Shown one piece after another: positions 39,120-49,637 of a stretch of 64,000 nucleotides of DNA. The position numbers and the translations under genes were made by a program. Source of the DNA: Cryobacterium breve (lineage in GTDB: Bacteria; Actinomycetota; Actinomycetes; Actinomycetales; Microbacteriaceae); the NCBI RefSeq assembly GCF_027594785.1, contig NZ_CP075584.1, positions 1,240,001-1,304,000 of the forward strand, written 5' to 3'. Numbering within the stretch: the first letter of the stretch is position 1; each line of letters begins with the position of its first letter. Under the pieces are notes generated by a model. That model ran no database searches and had not been told where the DNA came from. It saw only the letters and a program-made list of their open reading frames with translations.

Positions 39120-40127
39120 ATGCCGTCCTATCCCGAACTGACCGACGATCTGCGTCGCGAGATGCTCAACACCATGGTTCTGATTCGCGTCTACGAGGAG
39201 GCGATCCTCCGGGAATACCACGCCGACAAGGGGCCCGGCTTCGACATCGGCAAGGGCCTCGTTCCGGGCGAGATGCACCTGTCGGCAGGGCAGGAGCCGG
39301 TCGCCGCCGGACTCGGCCCGCACCTCACCAGAGAGGATGCCCTCACTGCGACGCACCGGCCGCACCATGTGGCGATCGCCAAGGGCGTGCGCCTGCGCGA
39401 GATGACGGCCGAGATCTTCGGCCGCGAGACCGGACTCGGCCACGGGCGCGGCGGGCACATGCACCTCTTCGACCCGGTGACGCACTTTTCGTGCTCCGGC
39501 ATCATCGCCGAGGGGTTGCCGCCCGCGCTCGGCCAGGCCTTCGCGTTCCAGCGGCGCGGCACCGACAGGGTGGCCGTCGCGGTCACCGGAGAGGGCGCGG
39601 CGAACCAGGGCGCCTTCCACGAGTCCCTCAATCTCGCGGCGCTCTGGAAACTGCCCGTGGTGTTCGTGGTCGAAGACAACGAGTGGGGGATCTCGGTGCC
39701 ACGGGCGCAGTCGACCTCGGTGAGCTCGAACGCCGTGCGCGGCGCCGCATACGGGATACCGGGGATCCGGGTCGAGGAGAACTCGGTCGAGGGCGTGTAC
39801 GAGGCAGCCGGGGAGGCGATCGCGCGGGCCAGGGCCGGCGATGGGCCCTCCCTGATCGAGGTGCACACCCTGCGACTCTGGGGACACTTCGAGGGCGACG
39901 CCCAGGGCTACCGCACCGACCTCGAGGGGGTGCCCGGCCGGGACCCCCTGCCCACATACCGGCATGCCCTCACCGCGGCGGGGATCATCACGGAGGCGGA
40001 CTACTCGGCGATGCAGGCATCCGCCACCGCGCTCGTCGAAGACGCGATCGACTTCGCCAAGGAGTCGCCGCTGCCGAACCCCGCCGAGGCGCTCGACTAC
40101 GTTTTCGCCGAAGGAGCACGCTCATGA
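39120..40127 (+). CDS. thiamine-dependent 2-oxoacid/acetoin dehydrogenase E1 alpha subunit
   Basis: 335 residues, intact. TPP-binding motif GEGAANQGAFHESLNLAALW (GDG-x26-NN type, ending in VVEDNEWGIS), RPHHVAIAKG and GHGRGGHMHLFDP, matching pyruvate/acetoin dehydrogenase E1 alpha. Decarboxylates a 2-oxoacid or cleaves acetoin and passes the acyl group to a lipoyl carrier. The stop overlaps the E1 beta start (ATGA). The choice between acetoin, pyruvate and branched-chain substrate cannot be made from the motifs. Confidence 0.9.
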   Translation: MPSYPELTDDLRREMLNTMVLIRVYEEAILREYHADKGPGFDIGKGLVPGEMHLSAGQEPVAAGLGPHLTREDALTATHRPHHVAIAKGVRLREMTAEIFGRETGLGHGRGGHMHLFDPVTHFSCSGIIAEGLPPALGQAFAFQRRGTDRVAVAVTGEGAANQGAFHESLNLAALWKLPVVFVVEDNEWGISVPRAQSTSVSSNAVRGAAYGIPGIRVEENSVEGVYEAAGEAIARARAGDGPSLIEVHTLRLWGHFEGDAQGYRTDLEGVPGRDPLPTYRHALTAAGIITEADYSAMQASATALVEDAIDFAKESPLPNPAEALDYVFAEGARS

Positions 40128-41194
40128 CCGACACACTCGACACTGCAGTGCCGCCGCTTCCCGTAGAGCCGGAGCCGGGCATCCGCAAGCTCTCGACGGC
40201 CAAGGCCATGCAGGAGGCGATCGCCCAGCAGATGCGACTCGACGACTCGGTATTCGTGATGGGCGAGGATGTGGGCCCGTACGGCGGCATCTTCTCGTCG
40301 ACGACCGGCCTGATCGACGAGTTCGGCCCGACCCGCATCATCGACACACCCATCTCGGAGACCGCGTTCATTGGCACCGGCATCGGAGCGGCGGTCGAGG
40401 GGATGCGGCCGATCGTCGAGCTGATGTTCGCCGACTTCTTCGGCGTCTGCATGGACCAGATCTACAACCACATGGCGAAGATCCACTTCGAATCCGGGGG
40501 CACGTCCGGGTGCCGATGGTCCTGATGATGGCGGCGGGCGGCGGCTACTCCGACGGGGCGCAGCACTCCCAGACGCTCTGGGGAACCTTCGCGCACCTGC
40601 CGGGGATGAAGGTCGTGGTGCCGTCGAACCCGTACGACGCGAAGGGACTCATGACGGCGGCCATCCGCTCGGACGACCCCGTGGTGTTCGTCTTCCACAA
40701 GGGCGTGATGGGGCTCGGCTGGATGAAGAAGAACCGGCGCTCGATCGGCGCGGTGCCCGAGGAGCCCTACGAGGTGCCGATCGGAGTGGCGCGCTGTGCC
40801 CGCGCGGGCTCGGACGTGACGATCGTGACCCTCGCGCTGTCGGTGCACCACGCCCTCGATGTGGCCGAGAAGCTCGCGGTCGAGGGCATCAGCGTGGAGG
40901 TCATCGACCTGCGCAGCCTGGTGCCGCTCGACCGGGACGCAATCGTCGAGTCGGTGCGCCGAACCGGCCGGCTGATCGTGGTCGATGAGGACTACCAGTC
41001 GTTCGGGCTATCCGGCGAGGTGATCGCCTCCGTCGCCGAGCGTGCGCCCGAGCTGCTTCGGCACGTCTCGCGGGTGTGCGTGCCCGACGTACCGCTTCCG
41101 TATGCGAGCCAGGCTCGAGTACGCGGTGCTGCCCACCCCCGCGCGGATCGAGGCGGCCGTGCGGGCCGCGATGGCCGACAGGGATGACGCGTGA
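40124..41194 (+). CDS. 2-oxoacid/acetoin dehydrogenase E1 beta subunit (two breaks)
   Basis: About 356 residues after repair. Transketolase-like E1 beta: VFVMGEDVGPYGGIFSSTTG, IIDTPISETAFIGTGIGAA, VVVPSNPYDAKGLMTAAIRS and DLRSLVPLDRDAIVESVRRT. It breaks at about 40495-40500, where five G stand for a needed six (fix HFESGGHVRVPMVLM), and at 41110-41116 (CAGGCTC; fix PYASQLEYAVLPTP). Partner of the E1 alpha gene, with four-base overlaps to both neighbours, so a tight operon. Confidence 0.88.
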
Positions 41195-41421
41195 GCGATG
41201 TGCTCTTTCCGAAGATGTCGGATGCCGAGGGTGCGACGGGCGTGATCGTCACGTGGTTCGTCGACTCGGGCGACCCGGTGAGCCCGAGCACCCTCATCGC
41301 CGAGGTGGCCATGGACAAGGTGGACGCCGAGGTCTACCCCGAGACGACCGGCACGATCACCCTGCTCGCGCAGGAAGAAGACGAGGTCGCGCAAGGGAGT
41401 GTGATCGCCCGAATCGACTAG
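41191..41421 (+). CDS. stand-alone lipoyl carrier domain protein
   Basis: 76 residues consisting of one biotinyl/lipoyl-attachment domain and nothing else: DVLFPKMSDAEGATGVIVTW, the lipoylation lysine in EVAMDKVDAEVYPE (the usual DKV/DKA hairpin), and GSVIARID at the end. A normal E2 would continue with a peripheral-subunit-binding domain and a 230-residue acyltransferase; here the stop falls straight after the lipoyl domain and no catalytic E2 or E3 follows. It overlaps E1 beta by four bases (GTGA) and ends before a strong terminator, so it is a complete small gene and not a truncation at a break site. Confidence 0.85.
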   Translation: MSDVLFPKMSDAEGATGVIVTWFVDSGDPVSPSTLIAEVAMDKVDAEVYPETTGTITLLAQEEDEVAQGSVIARID

Positions 41422-41481
41422 GCCGCCGGTATCCGAGTCAGGCGAGGAAGCCGCACACCGCGACGACGGCCGCGAGGACGA

Positions 41482-41512
41482 GGTGGGCGTTGCCGCAATG
41501 GCAACGCCCACC
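41482..41512. terminator. bidirectional terminator
   Basis: Perfect 13-bp inverted repeat GGTGGGCGTTGCC / GGCAACGCCCACC with loop GCAAT, between the convergent ends of the lipoyl carrier and the flavin monooxygenase. Confidence 0.8.
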
Positions 41513-41558
41513 GGAAACGAATCCGCACGGCCGGTGAACCCCGACGATCAATCAGGAG

Positions 41559-43380
41559 TCAGTGCGTGAAGTGGGACTCCTGCAGTTCGTACACCGGGGT
41601 GTCCAGGCCCTCCATCCGGGCCTTGATCTGCAGCGCCAGATAGTGGGAGTAGTGCCGGCTCTGGTGCAGGTTGCCGCCATGGATCCAGAGCCTGCTCCAC
41701 GTTGGTGGGCTTCCACATGTTGCGCAATTCGCCTTCCCACGGTCCCGGGTCCTTGGGCGTGTCGGATCCATAGCCCCAGCACCGGCCCACCGTGTCGGCG
41801 ACCTCGGGTGAAATCAGGTCGGCCAGCCATCCGTTCATCGACCCGTAGCCGGTGGCGTAGACGATCAGGTCGGCCTCCAGCGCGGTGCCGTCGGCGAGCA
41901 CCACGGAGTCGCTCGTGATGCTCGCGATCTGTCCCGACTTGACCTTGACCCGGCCGTCGATGAGCAGCTGGGACGCACCCACGTCGATGTAGTATCCGGA
42001 GCCGCGGCGGAGGTACTTGAGGAACAGGCCGGAGCCGTCGGTGCCGAAATCCAGGTCGAAGCCGACCGCAGTGAGCTTCGCGTAGAAGTCGGCGTCACGC
42101 CGAGCCATCTCCTCGTAGACGGGAATCTGCGCCGTCGGGAGAATGCGGTACGGCAGGGACGCGAAGAGCAGGTCGGCCTTCTCGGTGGTCACCCCGTTGG
42201 CCAGCGCCCGTTCCGAGTAGAGGTCGCCGAGCGCCAGGTCCATCAGGGCGTCGCTGCGGGCGATGTGCGTGGAGGAGCGCTGCACCATCGTCACCTCTGC
42301 CCCGGTCTCCCACAGGTCGGCGCAGATGTCGTGGGCGGAGTTGTTGGAGCCGATCACGACGGCCTTCTTGCCTGCCCAGTCCCCGCCGCCCGCATGCTTG
42401 GACGAGTGGTGCTGCTGGCCGAGGAACGTCTCGGCCCCCTCGAAGACCGGGGTGTTCGGATACCCGGACACGCCCAGGGCGAAGATCAGCTGCTTGGGCC
42501 GCAGGGTGACCTTCTGCCCTTCGCGCACCACCTCGACGATCCACTCCTGAGCGGCTTCGTCGAAGGCGGCCTTGGTGCATTCCGTGCTCGACCAGTAGTT
42601 GAGTTCCATGATGCGGGTGTAGTGCTCCAGCCAGTCCCCGATCTTGTCCTTGGATGCGAAGACGGGCCAGTCCTCCGGGAACTTCAAGTAGGGCATGTGG
42701 TCGTACCAGACCGGGTCGTGCAGGTGCAGGGACTTGTAGCGGTTGCGCCACGAGTCACCGGGGCGCGCGTTCTTCTCGATCACGATCGTGGGAACGCCGA
42801 GCCGGCGCATCCGTGCGGCCAGGCCGATGCCGCCCTGGCCGCCGCCGACGATGACACAGTACGGCTGCTCGTCGTAGCCCAGGGAGGCCTCACTGGCGGT
42901 CTTCTTCTCCAACCAGGACTGCCGCCCCTTCAGGATTTCGTGTGTCACGCCCTGCTCGCGGTTGGCGCCCTTCTTCTCCTCGAACCCCTTGAGCTCCTGC
43001 ATGGTGGTGAGCAGGGTCCAGCAGGCGCCGTTCCGCAGCCGCAGGTGCGCGTAGCCGCGGGCCTGGCCGGTCTCGAAGTTCACCCAGGCCTCGCTGGCGG
43101 CGGCGTCACCGGTCGCGTCTTCGGCGCGTGCCCAGCCGGAGGGCCGTACGTGCTCGAGCTGGGCCTCCAGCATGCGCCGGATGTCGTCCTTGCCCTCGAA
43201 GGTCTTGAGGTTCCAGGTGAACGACACGAAGTCCCGCCAGTAGCTGTCCTCTTCGAAGAGGGACACCGCGGCTTCGATGTCCCGGGATTGCAGTGCGGCG
43301 TCCAGGGCGGCGAGCCAGCGGTCGACGACCTCGTTCGCTGACTCAGGATTCGGTGATGCGGATCGTGGTGATTCAGGCAT
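41559..43380 (-). CDS. flavin-dependent NAD(P)H monooxygenase with N-terminal SnoaL-like domain (one break)
   Basis: About 606 residues after repair. Residues ~1-150 are an NTF2/SnoaL-like domain (VVDRWLAALDAALQSRDIEA ... SYWRDFVSFTWNLKTFEGKD). Then an FAD-binding Rossmann motif CVIVGGGQGGIGLAARM, ARPGDSWRNRYKSLHLHDP (FMO/Baeyer-Villiger style), and a second Rossmann KAVVIGSNNSAHDICADL for NADPH. The frame breaks at 41688-41694 (GAGCCTG); one base fewer gives NVEQLWIHGGNLHQSRHYS. ATG 43380 follows AAAGGAG; a GTG six bases earlier overlaps that site. Probably oxidises a small organic substrate under control of the divergent GAF regulator. Confidence 0.87.
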
Positions 43381-43403
43381 AGTCACTCCTTTGTGTGCGC
43401 TGA

Positions 43404-43505
43404 GTGAGGTCAGCCCAAGTGTGGAGCACTAGTGTTTCCCCATACTGATCCGGGCGTGACCTCACGCTCCAGTAGAAACCCGCGGGGGTTACACAGGCGT
43501 TACAC
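43404..43505. promoter_or_regulatory. divergent control region of the monooxygenase and GAF regulator genes
   Basis: Two candidate sites: a 9-bp inverted repeat GTGAGGTCA (43404-43412) / TGACCTCAC (43457-43465), and two direct copies of GTTACAC (43488-43494, 43499-43505; 11-bp period, on one face of the helix). Either could bind the GAF regulator; nothing proves it. Confidence 0.35.
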
Positions 43506-43548
43506 CCACTGCGACTGTCAGTGGTCGAGTCAACCCAAGGAGCAGCGG

Positions 43549-44889
43549 ATGCCTCACAGCCAGCAGGGATCCGGCGGCTTCCGTCCCCCGCCCGTGCCGC
43601 CCGACCTGCGCTTCTCCGCGCCCGGCGAATACGCGGCGCTCCTGCGGCGGGCCCACGACCTGGCCCTGTCCGGTGCAGCCCGGCCGAACGTCGACCCGGG
43701 CCTCTGGGCCTCCTGGCAGCGTGCCCTGGCGGTCGGGATCGATCCTGACGCGCACCTGCCACGACACCTGCACGAGGTGTCGGATGTCGTCTCACTGCGC
43801 CGCGCACATGCCCTGGCGGTAGTGATCCCCGCGCTCAGCGAGCTGCTCGCAGACGAGACCGCCTCCGGGCGGCACCTTCTGGTGTTGACCAATGCGCAGG
43901 GTGAGATCCTGTGGCGGGTCGGCAGCCCGGCCGTGCTGCGGCAGGCCGACGGGCTGGAGTTCGTCGAGGGCGCGGACTGGTCCGAGTCGGGGATCGGCAC
44001 CAACGCGATCAGCGAGGTCGTTGTCAGCGGGCGGGCCGCGCAGCTCTTCTCGGCCGAACACCTCGTGCGCACGCACCACGACTGGGCGTGCACGGCGTCG
44101 CCCCTCCGCGACCCGCGCACCGGCGATCTGCTGGGTGTGCTGAACGTGTCGGGGCCACTCGACACCGTCACGGTCGACAGCATGCGGATGGTCAAGACCG
44201 GAGTGCGGCTCGCGGAGGAAATGTTGAAGGCCCGCCCGGGCACCGCGACGAGCAGCGGCCCCGACGCCGCAGTGGGCAGAACCGTCGACCGGCACCAGAC
44301 CGGCATGGCACTCGAGCTCCTGGGCGACAACCCCGCGGTAGTCTTCGCCGGCGGCCGCCGGGTGCCACTGTCGCTCCGCCGGGCCGAGATCCTCGCCTTG
44401 CTCGACTCGCGGACCCGCGGCTGGAGCGCCGAGGAACTGGCCTACGAGGTGCACGGTGAGACCGGAGCCGCGTCAACGATCCGCATCGAGATGCACCGCA
44501 TCCGGGCGGCCGTAGCGGGCCTGGTGGAGTCCAGTCCCTATCGGCTGACGGATGCCGTCCACGGCACCTCGGACGTGAGCCGGGTGCTGCGCTTGTTACG
44601 CAACGGGCAGCTCGCGGAGGCGCTGGATGCCTACTCGGCCCCGCTGCTCAGCCGCTCCGGGGCCTTCGCTATCGAGTCGCTCCGGATTGAGCTCAGCGAT
44701 GCGGTCGGGGCCGCGGCCCGGGCGAGCGGCAGCGCTGAGCTGATCAAGCGCTGGTGCGTCACCGACATGGGCTCCACCGATGAGGACGCCGTCCAGGCGC
44801 TGGGGCGGCTGCTCGGTCAGCAGGATGCCGGATACCTTGCTTTCCGAGCGCGATCGGAGCGCCTGGACCGCGAGTTCGGGCTCCCCTGA
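43549..44889 (+). CDS. GAF-domain transcriptional regulator, AcoR-like without AAA+ domain
   Basis: 446 residues, intact. N-terminal ~60-290: helical region plus GAF sensor (SRRAH-like SLRRAHALAVVIPALSELLA, VLTNAQGEILWRVGS, WSESGIGTNAISEVVVSGRA, HHDWACTASPLRDPRTGDLL). This is the ligand-sensing half of AcoR-type activators; the sigma-54 AAA+ module is absent. The C-terminal part (VPLSLRRAEILALLDSRTRG ... ASTIRIEMHRIRAAVAGLV) looks like a winged-helix DNA-binding domain. ATG 43549 follows AAGGAGC. Divergent from the monooxygenase, which it probably activates in response to the substrate. Confidence 0.8.
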   Translation: MPHSQQGSGGFRPPPVPPDLRFSAPGEYAALLRRAHDLALSGAARPNVDPGLWASWQRALAVGIDPDAHLPRHLHEVSDVVSLRRAHALAVVIPALSELLADETASGRHLLVLTNAQGEILWRVGSPAVLRQADGLEFVEGADWSESGIGTNAISEVVVSGRAAQLFSAEHLVRTHHDWACTASPLRDPRTGDLLGVLNVSGPLDTVTVDSMRMVKTGVRLAEEMLKARPGTATSSGPDAAVGRTVDRHQTGMALELLGDNPAVVFAGGRRVPLSLRRAEILALLDSRTRGWSAEELAYEVHGETGAASTIRIEMHRIRAAVAGLVESSPYRLTDAVHGTSDVSRVLRLLRNGQLAEALDAYSAPLLSRSGAFAIESLRIELSDAVGAAARASGSAELIKRWCVTDMGSTDEDAVQALGRLLGQQDAGYLAFRARSERLDREFGLP

Positions 44890-45162
44890 CAACGATGATC
44901 GAGGCACCTCCCGCGCGAACGTCACGGCGATCCACGAACTCGGCCCGCGCGGCCCTCGGGCACATCGCGTCTGGCGCGTTGCCGCACTCTGCTCCTACAA
45001 TCGTTGCCGGGAGGGGTGCTCAATGTGGCCGGTGAATTCCGACCTGAGTGAATGCACCCCGGTACGACAGTGGAAGCAGAAGAGGTGAGGCATGGCACGG
45101 GAGGTCAGGGACCGCCGGACTATCCATCGGGAGCACGCACCGCACGTCGCGGCGCAGTGGCG

Positions 45163-45889
45163 GTGACGTCCGACGCCTCCCGCGAGCCGGGTTCCTCCCG
45201 TTTCTCCCGTCCCTCCGGTGAGTCGCTCGACCCAAAGATCCCGCCCGTGATCGACACCACGGTCGATGAACTCGCGGCGCGCGTGCGCCGGGTTCTCGCC
45301 GGGTCCGCCAAAGTGGCGCCGCGCATCATGCTGGGGCTCTGCGGCGCGCCCGGCTCGGGCAAGTCCACGCTCGCGGCCGCGCTCGTCGAGCGGCTCGGGG
45401 CCGAGACCGCCGTGATCGTGCCGATGGACGGCTTCCACCTCGCGACCGACCTGATCCGCGGCACGCCGCTCGCCGAACACCGCGGCGCGATCGACACCTT
45501 CGATCCCGGCTCGTACCTGTCGCTCCTCCGCCGGCTCCGCGCCCGCGACGAGGACGTCGTCTACGCCCCCTCGTTCCGCCGCGGCCTCGAGGAGCCGATC
45601 GCGGCATCCATCGCCATACCGCGCAGCGTGCCGGTGGTCATCACCGAGGGAAACTACCTACTCACCGATGCCCCGGTCTGGCTCGAGCCTGCGCGGCGAA
45701 CTCGACACCGTCTGGTTCGTGGACACGCCAGACGCCGTGCGGCTGCCGCGACTGATCGGCCGGCACGTGCGCTTCGGGCGCGACCCGGCGGATGCCGCGG
45801 CGTTCGCCGGCGGAAGTGACCAGGCCAATGCAGACCTCATCAACCGCACTCGCGAGCGGGCGGACCTGATCCTGCGCCTCGTCGACTGA
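45163..45889 (+). CDS. P-loop nucleoside/pantothenate-kinase-like protein (one break)
   Basis: About 241 residues after repair. Walker A LGLCGAPGSGKSTLAAALVE, then VIVPMDGFHLATDLI (substrate Asp), RGAIDTFDPGSYLSLLRRLR, PVVITEGNYLL and a C-terminal LINRTRERADLILRLVD. This is the uridine kinase/PanK-like family that phosphorylates nucleosides or pantothenate-like substrates; known relatives include fructose-type YggC/FrlB-associated kinases. Break at 45685-45691 (GAGCCTG); fix VWLELRGELDTVWFVDT. The start is uncertain: GTG 45163 gives a long polar leader, and GTG 45247 just ahead of the fold is also possible. The 273 bases before it hold nothing recognised. Confidence 0.8.
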
Positions 45890-45969
45890 CCGGTATTCGC
45901 GACGCCCCGGAGTGGGTGTGGGGGCGAGCCTCCGGTTACGCCTAGGCTCAGGTGACCCGGAAGGCCGCC

Positions 45970-47299
45970 ATGACGCCCGCACCACAGAAGCCCGCCACCC
46001 TCGAAGCGAAGATCAAGCGGTTCGTCGGTTCGTTGAAGCCGCTGAGCTGGATCGCCGGCGGAATCGTCGTATTCGTCCTGCTGCTGGCTTCGATCGGAGG
46101 GTTCGGCACCCTCCTCGTGATGGCCGGGCTGATCGGGCTCGTGACGGCCCTCTATTCTGTCGTCTCCGGTCGTGGCTCCTGGGCTGCGCTGCCCTCACGC
46201 AAGGTGGCGGCGATTGCGCTCGCTGCAAGCCTCGTGCTCACACTGGTGGGCGGCGGCGTCCAGGCTGCGACACACCCCGCAGGGCGGCTCGCCGACACGT
46301 CCGCGGCGAGCGCAACGGCGAGCGCGACACCCAGCAGGCTCGAGTTCGATCGCGAAGGCAACGGCCACGGCCACACCGGTGGCGGCGTTCACCGAGGAAT
46401 CGCCGGCCGACCCCACGAGCGTCACCGCAGCCTCCGATGCTGCGACGGTCGCGATCACCGACACCTCGGCGACCAACACCCTCGCCGTCACCCTGCTCGC
46501 GACTCTCGCCGTCAAGGGCAAGGCGCCCAAGACCGGCTACGACCGGGTCGGCGACTTCGGCACCGCCTGGCTCGACGTCGACCGCAACGGCTGCGACACC
46601 CGCAATGACGTTCTCGGCCGCGACCTCACGAGCGTCGTCAAGTCGGGAACGTGCAAGGTGATGTCCGGCACGATCGTCTCCCCGTACACGAACGCGACGA
46701 TTTCCTTCGTGCGGGGAGCGGCGACATCCGCCCTCGTGCAGATCGACCACGTGGTGCCGCTCGCAAACGCCTGGCAGACCGGCGCGCAGCAGCTCAGCCA
46801 GGCGCAGCGCGTCTCGCTCGCGAACGATCCCCTCAACCTGCTCGCGGTCGACGGACGCTCCAACGAGCAGAAGAGCGACGGCGACACCGCGACCTGGCTG
46901 CCCGCGAACAAGGCATACCGGTGCCACTACGTCGCGCGGCAGATCTCGGTCAAGGCAACCTACGGCCTCTGGGTGACGCAGGCCGAACGGGATGCGATGA
47001 CGCGCATCCTCGACACCTGCCCGACCGAGCCGGCTCTCACGTCCGGATTCGCGCCAGCGCCCGCACCCGTCGTCGTCGCCCCGGTGCCGGCGGCGCCCAC
47101 TCCCGCCGCCCCTGCTCCCGAGCCCGCCCCGGCCGCCCCGGCACCCGCCGCCCCGGCGCCGGCGCCCGCCGCGCCGTCCGATGTCTATTACGAGAACTGC
47201 ACGGCCGTCAGGGCCGCCGGTGCCGCACCGATCCACCCTGGCGACCCGGGCTGGCAGTCCAAGTTCGACCGCGACAAAGACGGGGTCGGCTGCGAGTAG
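45970..47299 (+). CDS. membrane-anchored HNH (DUF1524/GmrSD C-terminal type) nuclease with Excalibur domain (one break)
   Basis: About 442 residues after repair. Three or so hydrophobic segments in the first 100 residues, a Ser/Thr/Ala linker, then DRVGDFGTAWLDVDRNGCDT, RNDVLGRDLTSV and the HNH core QIDHVVPLANAWQTGAQQLS, NDPLNLLAVDGRSNEQKSDG, WLPANKAYRCHYVARQI, the secreted DUF1524 nuclease layout. A Pro/Ala repeat region follows, then an Excalibur calcium-binding domain ending FDRDKDGVGCE (DxDxDG loop). Break at 46335-46341 (CAGGCTC); fix TPSSSSSIAKAT. Likely an extracytoplasmic DNase attached to the cell envelope. Confidence 0.82.
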
Positions 47300-47370
47300 C
47301 CCCGCCCACCTCTCTCGTGTCCACCCGGAATTTGCAGGAGTTAGGCCTCGCCAGACGCCGTGACCAAGAA

Positions 47371-47405
47371 CTGAACTGAACTGAGCTGAGCTGAGCTGAG
47401 CTGAA
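47371..47405. repeat. pentanucleotide repeat CTGA(A/G), seven units
   Basis: CTGAA x2, CTGAG x4, CTGAA x1 in the short gap between the HNH nuclease and alpha-galactosidase genes. It contains four intact GAGCTG hexamers, the same hexamer that is corrupted elsewhere. Confidence 0.85.
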
Positions 47406-47422
47406 CGTCTCAGGTGGGCGAC

Positions 47423-49637
47423 TCAGAGGCGGGTGAGCTCGTAGAGGGCCGCCTGCTCGGGGGCGAGGAGCGGGGCGGGCAGTCCGACCTCGGTGAGCAC
47501 GGCTCCGCTCAGGGTCACCGAGCCGCGCCGCAGCCACGCCGGGGCGGCATCCTGTATCACCCGCGGCGCGACCGACGGCACGCCGGCCTCCCCCGCACCG
47601 GAACTCCCAGCGCCGGGGTCCACGGGCCCGCCGATCGTCAAAGGCCGCACCGTGTAGTGCGCGGCGGGGTCGAGCCCGGGAAACCGCAGCGGCGCAGGCA
47701 ACGCGGTCCGCGGCGCGGCGAGCGCGACGTAGGCGAACACAGCGGATGCCCCGTCCGCGGCCACGACGCCGTGCAGGCTCGAGCGCGGGGTCCGATGCAT
47801 CAGCGTGAACGACGGCACCGGAGTGCAACAGCGGGCGCAGCCGTGTGTACTCCGCGATCCACCCGGCGATGACCTCGAGCTCACCGGCCGAAGCCCGGGT
47901 GAGGTCCCACTCGATGCCGGCGCTGCCGAAGAGCGCGGTCGCGAGCCGGAAGCCGAGCGACGCGGTGCGGCCCGTGGTGTGCGCGGTCGCGGCGCCGAGG
48001 TGCCCGCCGAGGTATTCCGGCGGCACGAGCACGCCGGTGTATCGCTGGATCTGCTGCCGCTCGAGCGGGTCGTTGGTGTCGCTGGTCCAGACCCGGTCGA
48101 CGAGTGGCAGGATGCCCAGGTCGATCCGCGCCCCGCCCGAGGCGCAGGACTCGATCTCCAGGCCCGGGTGCGCGGCGCGCAGCATGCCGAGCAGCCGGTA
48201 GACCGCCGACGTCTGCCGGTGCGCCGAGCCGCCGAGCAGGTCCCGGTTGTGATCCCACTTCAGATAGGCGATCGGGTACTCGTCGAGGAGGGCCGTGAGC
48301 CGGGCGAGCACGTACGCGAAGGCATCCGGATTGCCCAGGTCGAGCACCCGCTGGAACCGCCATTCGAGCGCACCGGCCGCACCGAGCACCCAGTCCGGAT
48401 GCGCGTGCGCAAGCTCGGAGTCGAGGCTCACCATTTCCGGTTCGACCCAGAGCCCGAAGGAGAGGCCGGCCGCGTGCACCCGCTCGACGAGCGGATGCAG
48501 GCCGCCCGGCCAGGTCACGGGGTCGACGAACCAGTCGCCGAGCGCGCGCCTGTCATCGGTGCGTCCGGTGAACCAGCCATCGTCGAGCACGAACCGCTCG
48601 ACCCCGACCTGTGCGGCGGCCTCGACCAGCCGGGTGAGCGTGGGCAGGTCGTGGTCGAAGTACACGGCCTCCCAGGTGTTGAGCACGACCGGGCGCAGGG
48701 TTCGCGCTGTCGCGTCCGCGGCAGGCGTCGCCCAGGACCGAATCCACGGATGCAGCCGCGCCGACAGTCCGTCCAGCCCGGCCGCCGAGTAGGCGGCAAT
48801 CGTCCAGGGTGAGGTGTAGGCGGCCCCGGCGGGCAGGGCCAGTTCCCCGGGGGCGAGCAACTCGCCGGTCCCGAGGGTTGCGGCGCCGAGGGCGGAGCGT
48901 TCCGCCCAGACCCGCTTGTCGCCGCTCCACGCCAGGTGCACCGCCCACACCTCGCCGCGACGGAACCCGAACCCGGGCACCCCCGCGACCGAGAGGAACG
49001 GGTCGTCGTGGCCGGGCCGGCCGTGTCGGCTCTCGCGGCTCCAGATACCGTGCGCGAGCGTCGTGCGCTGCGGGCGGCGTTCGTGGCTCCACAGCCCGGT
49101 GAAATCGAGGAGTTCCCCGGCCCGGTCGGGCACGGGCAGGGTCACGTCGAGCGAGCCGAGTTCGAAGTCGGTGTCGCCCGTGTTGGTCAGGGTGTGCCGC
49201 ACACGCAGCACCCCCTCGACTGTGAGTTCGAGGTCCGTCGACACCGAGACGGATGCCCCGGCATCCGCCGTGTCGATGCGGAGCATTCGTGCACCCTGGC
49301 TCTGCACCGCGTCGAGCCGCAGCGCGAGCTCGGCCGGCCGACCGCGCGCTGCAGTGCCCCGCCGGAACCCGGTCACCCCGGGCCGGCCGCTCCACCCCTC
49401 GGCGAGCGTCGGCAGCAGCGAGAGCCGCAGGGGCACGTCGATCGAACTCGGCGAGACCGCGGGAACCGCGGCGTCGGCGAGAACGGCCAGTTCGGCCCCG
49501 TTCAATTCCCCGAGGTCGGCACCCCAATGCACGATCACGGGAACGGCCGTGCCGCGGGCGTCCAGCACAAGGCTGGTGCCCGCGGCACGGAGGTGGAACA
49601 GCCCGGTCGGAGCATCCGCCTGGGGAGTGTGAATCAC
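47423..49637 (-). CDS. alpha-galactosidase, glycoside hydrolase family 36 (one break)
   Basis: About 737 residues after repair. Releases terminal alpha-galactose from galacto-oligosaccharides. The N-terminal beta-sandwich is followed by the GH36 barrel: LNTWEAVYFDHDLPTLTRL, VLDDGWFTGRTDDRRALGDW, LWVEPEMVS, the nucleophile in YLKWDHNRD, the acid/base in RVWTSDTNDPLERQQIQRYT and ESCASGGARIDLGIL. Break at 47774-47780 (CAGGCTC); fix DPALELHGVVAADGAS in the C-terminal sheet. No signal peptide: acts in the cytosol on imported sugars. Downstream of the ABC transporter genes in the same direction. Confidence 0.92.

Noticed and set aside
41191-41421. Lipoyl gene as a truncated E2 caused by a sequencing indel
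   Set aside because: The downstream 60 bases in other frames show no E2 continuation, and a strong terminator follows directly.
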